From: Candidatus Saccharimonadota bacterium | Lineage (GTDB): Bacteria; Patescibacteriota; Saccharimonadia; Saccharimonadales; Saccharimonadaceae | NCBI GenBank assembly: GCA_017561575.1 | Contig: JAFZBS010000006.1 | Span: 39,557-103,556 of the forward strand | Reading direction: 5' to 3' | DNA length: 64,000 nt | In this document: positions 37,201 to 44,111 of the stretch, piece after piece | How the letters are laid out: each line of letters starts with the position of its first letter | Position numbering within the stretch: the stretch's first letter is position 1 | Position numbers and translations under genes: made by a program | Notes under the pieces: generated by a model | Databases searched by the model: none | The model's input: only the letters and a program-made list of their open reading frames with translations | Told to the model about the DNA's origin: nothing

Positions 37201-37962
37201 TTAAACTGCCGTATATCCACCGTCAACTGGCAAAATCACACCAGTCACATAAGAAGCTTCTTCAGAAGCCAAGAACACGATCGCTGCATCAAGCTCGCCC
37301 ACTTTACCATAACGTTTCATTGGAACGTGCGCCTTAGCAAAATCTTGGAACTTATCGGTATCAAGCACCTCAGTCGTAAGCTCAGTATAGAAATAGCCGG
37401 GGCAAATTGCATTACATGTTATCCCATATGTTGCAAGCTCAGCCGCCACAGCCCGTGTGAAATTAACTACCGCACCTTTGCTAGTATGATAAGCGATTGT
37501 AGGAATCTCAGTATTTCCAACAAGCCCATACATCGAAGCAATATTAATAATGCGGCCATAATTATTCTTTTTCATGAGCTTACCAAATGCACGCGTCATC
37601 TTGAACACACTCGTCTCATCCGTCGCTATTGTAAAATCCCATTCTTCGTCGCTCATCTCCAAAACGCCATTATCTTTTGAAGAGCCAGCACAGTTCAGCA
37701 AAATATCACAACGACCAAATTTATCATCACACGCTTTAGCTGCTGCTTCGATATCCGAAGTAGAAGTTACATCGCATTTAATTGGCAAAACTTCAGCCGC
37801 ACCTGCTTCAATAAGCTTTGGTCGGAACTCTTCTAGGCGCTCCATTCGTCTAGCCAAAATCACCAAAGTAGCCCCTTGACGTGCTAGAGCGAGAGCCATC
37901 TGTTGACCAAGCCCAGACGAAGCACCAGAGACCACCGCAACCTTTCCTTTAAAATTAAACAT
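37201..37962 (-). CDS. Short-chain dehydrogenase/reductase (SDR)
   Basis: 253 residues of the classical SDR type. The cofactor site is SGASSGLGQ (12-20), with NCAG near 90, Ser143, and the catalytic YHTSK (Tyr158, Lys162). CPGYFYTEL and VDGGYTAV at the end are typical of the gluconate 5-dehydrogenase / 3-oxoacyl-ACP reductase branch; the substrate cannot be told from sequence alone. An AAAGGAG site precedes the ATG. It is in an operon with rubrerythrin. Confidence 0.9.
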   Translation of the reverse strand: MFNFKGKVAVVSGASSGLGQQMALALARQGATLVILARRMERLEEFRPKLIEAGAAEVLPIKCDVTSTSDIEAAAKACDDKFGRCDILLNCAGSSKDNGVLEMSDEEWDFTIATDETSVFKMTRAFGKLMKKNNYGRIINIASMYGLVGNTEIPTIAYHTSKGAVVNFTRAVAAELATYGITCNAICPGYFYTELTTEVLDTDKFQDFAKAHVPMKRYGKVGELDAAIVFLASEEASYVTGVILPVDGGYTAV

Positions 37963-38015
37963 TTTTACTCCTTTCTGTTACCCCTATTATATCAAAAATA
38001 TGCTAAAATAAACAC

Positions 38016-38684
38016 ATGGAACGGAAAACAAAAAATAACCGAAGTCAAGTTATTTTTAAAGCCGGCTTTTTGTTTATCCTAATAAATCTTTTATTAGCAA
38101 TTTTTAACATTATAATTGGATTAATCTCGAACTCTCTAGCCATCATAACAGACGCATTGCATAGCTTAATAGACGGGATTTCGGGAATATTAATAATTGT
38201 TAGCGAAAAACTTGCCAATATCAAAAGATTTACCAATTATCGCAACAAGATCGAGCGCATCACTACAATTATAATTGCCATTATTATAATAATAGTCGGC
38301 ATCGATATCGACATTGAAGCAATCGAAAAAATCATCGAACCTACCGAAGTTGAAATAAGCGCACCTACCATTATAATTCTAATCGCAAGTATTATTGCTA
38401 AACTTCTCCTCGCATTGTATCTTAAAAAACAAGGCGAAAAAGAAAAATCTAGTGTTCTAACCGCATCTGGTGCTGAAACAATGAACGACATGATAATAAG
38501 CATCGCCGTATTGGCATCAGCTATTATTTATCTAATCTGGCATGTAGATATTGAAGCATACATCAGCATTGCAATCTCATTCATCATATTAAAAGTTGGC
38601 CTAGAATTTATTTTCCCACATTTGTCACACCACCATCACCATCCGCTCGAAACCAACCCCGACCACGATCACTGCCAAGATTAA
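38016..38684 (+). CDS. Cation diffusion facilitator (CDF) family transporter, short form
   Basis: 222 residues with about six membrane helices. The metal motif DALHSLIDG in the second helix is the CDF HxxxD-type site. The protein ends soon after the last helix in a His-rich tail (HHHHHPLE, then DHDHCQD), without the usual cytoplasmic domain. It probably exports divalent metal ions such as Zn, Fe or Mn. The TAAAAT at 38004-38009 lies exactly 6 nt from the ATG. The 3' end overlaps the convergent DUF308 gene by 4 nt. Confidence 0.88.
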   Translation: MERKTKNNRSQVIFKAGFLFILINLLLAIFNIIIGLISNSLAIITDALHSLIDGISGILIIVSEKLANIKRFTNYRNKIERITTIIIAIIIIIVGIDIDIEAIEKIIEPTEVEISAPTIIILIASIIAKLLLALYLKKQGEKEKSSVLTASGAETMNDMIISIAVLASAIIYLIWHVDIEAYISIAISFIILKVGLEFIFPHLSHHHHHPLETNPDHDHCQD

Positions 38685-39343
38685 TTTTTTAAAGTATTTA
38701 CAATTTCTTTGCCATCCTGTACTGTGTCTTTAATAGATTTTGCGTTCACCGAAGAAATCACTTCGATAATACCGGCCACCGTCGTCACGGCTCCCATAAT
38801 CATAAATCCAGTAGTATTAATAGAAGAACACGCAACGATAAAATAAACTCCAATGACAATTTCTACAATAGTGAGAAAAATTCTAAATTTCCACTTCCAA
38901 TCCTTATTGTCTAAATTATGAAAAATATAAATCATGCCGAAAACAGCATTCATAATAGTAAAGCCGCCAGACATTAAGTTTAACACGACATTCATAAATC
39001 CTTCGTTCAAAATCAAGAAAAAACCAACTGCGGCTACTGCAAAATAAATTGCCGATTCAAATATTTGAAAGAAAAAGACATGGCGCTCAATATCCTTAGC
39101 GTCACCGGCCTCAAGTTTATCATAAGTAGATTTAATATAACCAGTACGATAAAAAGACCAGAAAGCTAGGATTACACCAACCAACGTAATCATTATTGGC
39201 ATTGTCTTTGTGTCATTTCCCTTTCCATTTAGGGCAGCAATGAACATCATAATACCGGACATCAACATCATGATAGATGAAGCAACTTTATTCTTGATAA
39301 AAATCTTATAAATACTAAAACCTTTAACCACTAATGTGTTCAT
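38681..39343 (-). CDS. DUF308/HdeD-like membrane protein
   Basis: About 221 residues from the ATG at 39343, with six hydrophobic segments in the paired pattern of DUF308 (for example LMSGIMMFIAALNG and LMSGGFTIMNAVFGMIYIF). The role is unknown. The chosen start lies exactly 6 nt after a TATAAT (minus strand, 39355-39350); another ATG six codons upstream overlaps that box. Confidence 0.75.
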   Translation of the reverse strand: MNTLVVKGFSIYKIFIKNKVASSIMMLMSGIMMFIAALNGKGNDTKTMPIMITLVGVILAFWSFYRTGYIKSTYDKLEAGDAKDIERHVFFFQIFESAIYFAVAAVGFFLILNEGFMNVVLNLMSGGFTIMNAVFGMIYIFHNLDNKDWKWKFRIFLTIVEIVIGVYFIVACSSINTTGFMIMGAVTTVAGIIEVISSVNAKSIKDTVQDGKEIVNTLKN

Positions 39344-39391
39344 ATTTATATTATAACACATAAGAGTTTAAGCGTTTTAAACTTTAGCGCG

Positions 39392-39735
39392 CTATTTTAC
39401 AATACATCGTACCGCGAAGGCATCCCACTTGTTCCATGAACCAGCTGGAGTTGCTCCACTTGAAGCCGCTACGCCCAATCGGAAAATATTATAATTCGTT
39501 TCTGTCGCATTACTGCCTGTCATCGTGTTCGTCAGACTGACAAACTCTCCATTCCTACCCCCTGTTAAATACCTCGTTCCTATTGAAAAACAATATCCTG
39601 AGCTGAAGCGTCAATTAGAATCAGCTCGAACCGCACCTTTACAGAGAAAAAATGACTCCGAAGGGTCGATAATTTCATCTTGGTGCTCAATCGTAAGCGA
39701 AGTTAGAACCTTGATAGAAGAAGATTGACCTCTGG
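39392..39735 (-). pseudogene. Decayed C-terminus of a FISUMP-domain surface protein
   Basis: The minus-strand frame ending at a TAG (39394-39392) reads GRYLTGG-like, then FRLGVAASSGATPAGSW and finally DAFAVRCIVK, the standard ending of FISUMP (Fib_succ_major) domains as in the proteins at 44112 and 63190. The same frame continues upstream as LTSLTIEHQDEIIDPSESF, but a TGA at 39613-39611 breaks it. No start or signal peptide is present. It is a gene remnant filling the gap between the DUF308 gene and the CdiA_C-like gene. Confidence 0.7.
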
Positions 39736-39799
39736 CGAAAAAGTTTGGTTTATCTATAATAGGTGTAATTTTGCGTGTAGTTGGTGATATAATAAAGGA

Positions 39800-40189
39800 A
39801 TGAGCCATAAGATTATATTTGAAGGCCAGAGTCGCAAACAACTTCGTTTTCACGAGGTTAATGCAATTCTGCTTTTGTTGGACTATTTTGATACAGATAT
39901 AACTTGCATTAGCCCGGGGTTCGGGAAGACTCCTGACATTAGAATAAAAGGCATTGAGTGGGAATTAAAATCTCCGCAAGGTAATGGCATTAAAACAATT
40001 GAAAATATTTTGAAGAAAGCCACTAAACAATCTAATAATATTATATTGGATTTTTCACGTATAAAAATGAATGGCAATCAGGCACTTTCTAGAACTAGAT
40101 ACTATCTTCACAATAATAAACACAGAATTCAAAGACTGATTGTTATAACCAAAAACCATAAAGTTATTGACTTTAAAGATGGCTTGTGA
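39800..40189 (+). CDS. CdiA_C-like tRNA nuclease domain protein (stand-alone)
   Basis: 129 residues made up almost only of a domain that resembles the C-terminal tRNase of CdiA toxins (PF18451 type). Asp46 and the ELKS pair Glu55/Lys57 in TPDIRIKGIEWELKSPQG form a PD-(D/E)XK-like site, followed by KKATKQSNNIILDFSRIK. No export signal or immunity gene is seen. It lies between a FISUMP remnant and a candidate small RNA next to tRNA-Tyr and tRNA-Thr. A TATAAT at 39788-39793 is exactly 6 nt from the ATG. It is one of only two genes here that I find ending in TGA. Family call from memory of the motif. Confidence 0.7.
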   Translation: MSHKIIFEGQSRKQLRFHEVNAILLLLDYFDTDITCISPGFGKTPDIRIKGIEWELKSPQGNGIKTIENILKKATKQSNNIILDFSRIKMNGNQALSRTRYYLHNNKHRIQRLIVITKNHKVIDFKDGL

Positions 40190-40192
40190 TAA

Positions 40193-40297
40193 TATAATAG
40201 TATAGAGTGAAACAAGGCACCTTATGGAGCTGGCGACACTCTTTCACTATATTCGTTGCGACAAGATTGAGCTAAGACTCGGCAACGAATATTTTTT
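40193..40297 (+). ncRNA. Candidate structured small RNA with its own promoter and terminator
   Basis: TATAAT (40193-40198) starts just after the CdiA_C-like stop. The presumed RNA (from about 40204) has a 5' hairpin AGTGAAA/TTTCACT, with a competing GAGTG/CACTC pairing. It ends in a strong terminator hairpin ATTCGTTGC (40251-40259) / GCAACGAAT (40282-40290) followed by six T; inside that hairpin GAG/CTC forms a second stem. No open frame is present. It matches no RNA family that I recognise. Confidence 0.55.
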
Positions 40298-40303
40298 AAT
40301 TAG

Positions 40304-40347
40304 AATAGAAGTAAAATAAAGGCCCGCTGGGTCTTATTTTATTTCTA
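40304..40347 (-). terminator. Long hairpin, probable terminator of the tRNA-Thr/Tyr transcript
   Basis: Near-perfect arms of about 20 bp (ATAGAAGTAAAATAA... against ...TTATTTTATTTCTAT) with the core AGACCC-AGC-GGGCCT followed by TTATTTT on the minus strand. It is the first terminator-like structure after the tRNAs. Confidence 0.6.
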
Positions 40348-40390
40348 TGGGGAAGTAGGACTCGATTAAAGCGAAGCGACAACGCGTCCA
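40347..40390 (-). repeat. Partial copy of the tRNA-Tyr 3' end in its trailer
   Basis: GGAAGTAGGACTCGA (40351-40365) is an exact copy of the tRNA-Tyr acceptor/T-arm 3' strand (40429-40443), 78 bp away. After it the sequence changes to AAAGCGAAGCGAC and then CGTCCAT, resembling the segments attached to the tRNA-Val and tRNA-Ala copies. Confidence 0.7.
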
Positions 40391-40421
40391 TACTTTTAAA
40401 TTTTTTGCGAAGCACAAAAAA

Positions 40422-40506
40422 TGGTGCTGGAAGTAGGACTCGAACCTACGAAGCCCGAAGGCGAGAGATTTACAGTCTCTTGTCATTGCCACTAGACGAT
40501 TCCAGC
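40422..40506 (-). tRNA. tRNA-Tyr (anticodon GTA)
   Basis: 85 nt with a long variable arm (CGCCTTCGGGCTTC). The acceptor stem is GCTGGAA/TTCCAGC, with discriminator A and encoded CCA. The anticodon stem AGAGA/TCTCT holds the loop CTGTAAA. Confidence 0.95.
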
Positions 40507-40535
40507 ACTATAAACTACCAAACGATAAACTCATT

Positions 40536-40562
40536 GCGGCTCCAGCACAAATCTGGAGCCGC
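40536..40562 (-). promoter_or_regulatory. Trailer hairpin that pairs with the tRNA-Thr(GGT) 3' end
   Basis: GCGGCTCCAG (40536-40545) is the exact reverse complement of 40553-40562, which is the tRNA-Thr 3' end including its CCA. The arms are separated by 7 nt. This 10-bp hairpin would compete with the acceptor stem in the precursor. Confidence 0.55.
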
Positions 40563-40629
40563 GACCGGGATTTGAACCCGGGACCTCATCCTTACCATGG
40601 ATGCGCTCTACCGACTGAGCTATCGCGGC
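40554..40629 (-). tRNA. tRNA-Thr (anticodon GGT)
   Basis: 76 nt. The acceptor stem is GCCGCGA/TCGCGGC, with discriminator T and encoded CCA. The anticodon stem CATCC/GGATG holds the loop ATGGTAA. It is directly upstream of tRNA-Tyr and probably shares its transcript. Confidence 0.95.
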
Positions 40630-40675
40630 GTTAAGATTATTATACACGCTAAACCAATTTTTGTCCAGTCTGTGT

Positions 40676-41425
40676 TTAACGATTTTTTAGTTCAGACTTA
40701 TCTTTTGAATATTTTACTGGCATACTGCCATCAACACCAGTCGCGAGACGCGCCCTGGCACCACGCGTCCTAGTAAGCCTAGAACTTCTTCTCTTTTTTA
40801 TCTCATTATCACGCGCAACTTGTTCCTCGATTCTTGCCGTAGTAGCAGTAGCCGATTTTACATCGCCAGACGCCTCATAAATCGCCAAAATTTGCCTAAG
40901 TGTTGATACTGAAGGGTCTAGTTCGTATGCATTTTCAAGCGCTTCGATTGCTTTTTTGGTATTACCAAGCTTTTCCTCGGCCTTGGCTAAAGCCATATAC
41001 CTAGCTGGCACATCACCTTCGAGCTGAGTAGCTTGCCGAAACGCCATTTCGGCCTTTTCATACTCACCAATCTCCAAATAAATCAAGCCAGCATTATGAA
41101 TCGAAGCCGGGTTATTGTCAAGTGACTGCGCAATTTCAAAACACTCAACCGCCTCTTCATATCTTTTGCCTTTGGCATACAAAATACCCAAACGATTATA
41201 TGCCGCCGCATTTTTCTCATCAAATTTTAAAATTGTCAGAAGAGCCTTTTCAGCCCGGAAAGGCTTGCGCTCGCGCATTGAGGTCTGGGCGACCTGCCAC
41301 AGTTTCTTCATCTGAGCGGCATATTTTGGTGATTTTTCTTCCTTCTTTTTTTGCTTGCGTGGCTCCAAAGGAAAAAAGAACCCAAGATACATTGCAAAGA
41401 CCAAAATCACAAAAACTGCAATCAT
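40676..41425 (-). CDS. Membrane-anchored TPR-repeat protein
   Basis: About 249 residues: one N-terminal membrane helix, a basic linker (RKQKKKEEKS), then at least four tetratricopeptide repeats (AAAYNRLGILYAKGKRYEEA, PASIHNAGLIYLEIGEYEKA, PARYMALAKAEEKLGNTKKA) and a basic tail with RSSRLTRTRGARAR. It is likely a scaffold for protein contacts at the membrane. The ATG at 41425 is chosen over one two codons upstream because the TATAAT (minus strand, 41437-41432) lies exactly 6 nt before it. That box overlaps the stop of the holB-like gene. Confidence 0.8.
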   Translation of the reverse strand: MIAVFVILVFAMYLGFFFPLEPRKQKKKEEKSPKYAAQMKKLWQVAQTSMRERKPFRAEKALLTILKFDEKNAAAYNRLGILYAKGKRYEEAVECFEIAQSLDNNPASIHNAGLIYLEIGEYEKAEMAFRQATQLEGDVPARYMALAKAEEKLGNTKKAIEALENAYELDPSVSTLRQILAIYEASGDVKSATATTARIEEQVARDNEIKKRRSSRLTRTRGARARLATGVDGSMPVKYSKDKSELKNR

Positions 41426-41432
41426 AAACATA

Positions 41433-42095
41433 TTATATCAAATTTGCTATAAGTTGCAACTTGACGTGACCATTTTTAGAGATTGATTCGTAAGCGGCTA
41501 AAAACTTCGGGAGTTTAGATACAAAAACAGTTTTATTAGTAATAAAATATGACTTATAAAGCATTTCAATCGCGGCAGCAAGTACATCAAGAGCAAAACT
41601 CCTCACACCATCTTTTTTCTTGCATATTTCCTCCACTACACCTAGCAAATCGGCGGAAGTCGAGGTCATAAGTTTCTTTGCTAAAGTCTTAATTTTTTCG
41701 TCACACGTCACGCCAGTGTCAATATTCGGTGTAGTCTTCAAAAAATAAATTTCCGCTCTAGATAAAATTGTCGGTAGTAGTGCAGACGGCGCACTAGTTA
41801 TTAATACAAAATGTACTTTTTCGCCAGGCTCTTCAAGGTTCTTTAGCATCGCATTTGCCGCCTCATCACCGAGCGCATCAGCGGGGCGAATAATTACAAA
41901 TTGATCCTCAACTTGACGCATATTCAATCTCACTAAAACATCTCTCACCTGTTCAATTGTAATAACTGACTTCTCTTCAGGCGAAAGAACCAAAGCTTTT
42001 TTAAAAACCACATCCTCGTCATCCGGCAGCACAAAAATCGCACACCCAGTCCGCTTAGCTATTTTTAAAATATCACTTTTCTTTTCGAAATACAC
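41433..42095 (-). CDS. holB: DNA polymerase III delta'-like subunit (reduced, no Walker A)
   Basis: 220 residues resembling the middle and C-terminal parts of clamp-loader delta': DQFVIIRPADALGDEAANAM then KNLEEPGEKVHFVLITS and LPTILSRA, the sensor region with SRx. No P-loop is present at the N-terminus, which is acceptable for delta' but shorter than usual (about 300). The start is GTG at 42095, inside the 3' end of the pseudouridine synthase gene (23-nt overlap), so it is translationally coupled. Confidence 0.8.
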   Translation of the reverse strand: MYFEKKSDILKIAKRTGCAIFVLPDDEDVVFKKALVLSPEEKSVITIEQVRDVLVRLNMRQVEDQFVIIRPADALGDEAANAMLKNLEEPGEKVHFVLITSAPSALLPTILSRAEIYFLKTTPNIDTGVTCDEKIKTLAKKLMTSTSADLLGVVEEICKKKDGVRSFALDVLAAAIEMLYKSYFITNKTVFVSKLPKFLAAYESISKNGHVKLQLIANLI

Positions 42096-42963
42096 TTAAA
42101 AACTCCTCCGGCATCGGCACCTCGAACACTTTTCTAATACCTCCTGGCAAGGTAATCTCAAGCGATCCTGCGTGCAAATACAATCTATCAGCTTTCTCAC
42201 CATCATAGACCGTATCGCCAATAATTGGGTGGCCCAAATATTTCATATGAACCCTTAGCTGATGTGTACGTCCAGTCGTCGGTCTAAGCTCCACTAGAGA
42301 ATGAGCGCCATCACTTTGTAATACTTTATAAAACGTCTCCGACTCCTTACCATTAGCATCGACCCTAAATGTCGTTGGCCGTTTTAAATCCCGTACCAGA
42401 GGTAAATCGATTCGTGCTTCATTCAACTTCAAAGTACCTGACACGACCGCATAGTATTTTTTATGTACTTTGCGATTCTGGAATTGTTTTTTAAGAAACT
42501 TTTGCACTTCTTCAGTTTTTGCTAAAATCATCACACCAGAAGTGTCACGGTCCAATCGGTGTGCCACAAAACCATAATCAGCAAGAGTCCTCTCTGGACA
42601 ATATTCACCTTTTGCCTCACTTAGCAAACCTGAAGGCTTATTTACAACTATCACATTCTCATCTTCGTATATTACTTCAGGCTTAAGGTCGGCATTTTTG
42701 ACAATTTCTGGCACCTTCAAATCAATTTTTGCCCCTCGGACAAATTTGGCATTAGGTTTTAAAACCAACTCTCCATCGACCGTCACAAAACCGCTTTCGA
42801 TAAACTTTTGAAGAGAAGAACGATTATAGCTTTTGTATATTTCTTTCATCAAAATATCAAGCCGCACTTTCTCTTCGGGGGCTTCCGTTTCTGCCAGTAC
42901 AACATCACCATTAATCACCCTAGACATCTCTGGCTTACTAAATTTTTTACCAGTCCGAATCAT
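42073..42963 (-). CDS. RluA-family 23S rRNA pseudouridine synthase
   Basis: 296 residues with an N-terminal S4 RNA-binding domain (about 30-95) and a catalytic domain with the active Asp in HRLDRDTSGVMIL, followed by KKYYAVVSG and TGRTHQLRVHM. RluD-like by arrangement, but the target base is not certain. It is driven by copy 2 of the dispersed promoter, giving a very short leader with AGGGG. Its stop is TGA, rare here. Confidence 0.92.
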   Translation of the reverse strand: MIRTGKKFSKPEMSRVINGDVVLAETEAPEEKVRLDILMKEIYKSYNRSSLQKFIESGFVTVDGELVLKPNAKFVRGAKIDLKVPEIVKNADLKPEVIYEDENVIVVNKPSGLLSEAKGEYCPERTLADYGFVAHRLDRDTSGVMILAKTEEVQKFLKKQFQNRKVHKKYYAVVSGTLKLNEARIDLPLVRDLKRPTTFRVDANGKESETFYKVLQSDGAHSLVELRPTTGRTHQLRVHMKYLGHPIIGDTVYDGEKADRLYLHAGSLEITLPGGIRKVFEVPMPEEFLSVFRKEK

Positions 42964-42975
42964 ATCTATCCCCTT

Positions 42976-43005
42976 ATTATATCACACTTATGCCAAAAAG
43001 TCAAG
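42976..43005 (-). promoter_or_regulatory. Copy 2 of the dispersed 30-bp promoter repeat
   Basis: TTGACT, a 17-nt spacer and TATAAT on the minus strand, fitted exactly between the trpS stop (43006) and the pseudouridine synthase start (42963). It is identical over 30 bp to the copy inside prmC. Confidence 0.85.
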
Positions 43006-44019
43006 TTAGCGCAGTCCAAATGCCTTCTCCGCCTCAGCTAATTTCGCGTTTGCCACCTCGTTTGCGTACTTTTCACCAATCTCAAGAAGCTCATAAACCT
43101 CTTCATCCGAAATTTCTGCCAACTTTTCCTGAAAATCAGTTAGCATATTAGAAACGCTTGCCGCAACTTGCTTTTTCAGCTCACCATAGCGCGTCTCGCC
43201 AGCCCACTTTGTCACAACTTCATGCAAAGGAATATCATTAACTAGTGCCTCAATTTGAAGCAAATTCGAAATACCCGGCTGGCCCCACATATCATACTTT
43301 ATCTTGCCAAGCGAATCCGTCGTCGCACTCATGATTTTTTTGGCAGCTTTTGAAGGCTCGTCATTAAGCATTATTTTTGAATTCTCCGCCGCTGTAGATT
43401 TACTCATTTTCTTCTCGGGATTAAGCAAATCACGAATTCTAATTCCCTCATCTACCCCCATAAACTTCACTTGCTCAGCCGTTTTTACTGGCACAGTAAA
43501 AATTTCAGCTCCAAATTTATTATTAAACCGAGTAGCTAAATTGCGAGTTAGTTCAATATGTTGGAACTGATCTTCACCGAGTGGAATATAATCTGCCGAA
43601 TAAAGCAAAATGTCAGCCGCCATCAGAACGGGATAATCAAAAATGCCAACATTACAACTTTCACGCCCCTCAGATTTTTCTTTATACTGCGTCATGCGAG
43701 ACATCTCACCCATCGTTGCTACACAATTCAAAATCCAACAAAGCTGGCTATGCGCCGGCACTCGACTCTGGCGATAGATATGGACATTTTTATTAATCTT
43801 TAAACCTGCCGCCAAATAGTATTTAATCGTACGTATAATATTCTCTTGCAAGTCCCCATCTACATCGCTAATAATTGAATGTAGATCTGGTACGAAAATA
43901 TTGACATTCATATCATCAGAATGCTCATTAGCAAGGCGCACCATTGGGAGTAAAGCCCCTAAATAATTGCCAAGCGTAAGCACCGAATTTGATCTAATCC
44001 CTGTAAGTATCGTTTTCAT
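43006..44019 (-). CDS. trpS: Tryptophan--tRNA ligase
   Basis: 337 residues, a class Ic synthetase. The HIGH-like motif lies in LTLGNYLGAL, the KMSKS loop in KKMSKSTAA, and DYIPLGEDQFQH matches the TrpRS block for the amino acid site. Length is typical. A TAAAAT (minus strand, 44031-44026) lies exactly 6 nt from the ATG, again suggesting a leaderless mRNA. Confidence 0.96.
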   Translation of the reverse strand: MKTILTGIRSNSVLTLGNYLGALLPMVRLANEHSDDMNVNIFVPDLHSIISDVDGDLQENIIRTIKYYLAAGLKINKNVHIYRQSRVPAHSQLCWILNCVATMGEMSRMTQYKEKSEGRESCNVGIFDYPVLMAADILLYSADYIPLGEDQFQHIELTRNLATRFNNKFGAEIFTVPVKTAEQVKFMGVDEGIRIRDLLNPEKKMSKSTAAENSKIMLNDEPSKAAKKIMSATTDSLGKIKYDMWGQPGISNLLQIEALVNDIPLHEVVTKWAGETRYGELKKQVAASVSNMLTDFQEKLAEISDEEVYELLEIGEKYANEVANAKLAEAEKAFGLR

Positions 44020-44048
44020 AAGACTATTTTAACATATTATGATTTTTT

Positions 44049-44078
44049 TTGACACAAAATAAAAAAGTGTGTTACAAT
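44049..44078 (+). promoter_or_regulatory. Promoter of the four-FISUMP gene
   Basis: TTGACA (44049-44054), an 18-nt spacer ending in AAGTGTGT and TACAAT (44073-44078). The AAGTGTG before the -10 box is also found in the dispersed promoter repeat. It gives a leader of about 27 nt, in contrast to the leaderless genes. Confidence 0.8.
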
Positions 44079-44111
44079 GGATACATAAGCTATATATAAA
44101 GGTCATACATA

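Noticed and set aside
40193..40297. SRP RNA, 6S RNA or tmRNA
   Set aside because: The GGAA-type SRP apical loop, the long 6S open bubble and the tRNA-like ends of tmRNA are all absent.
42808..43041. Plus-strand frame opposite the pseudouridine synthase start
   Set aside because: It shares the peptide SHLCQKVK with PrmC only because both read through the same promoter repeat; it is otherwise antisense to real genes.
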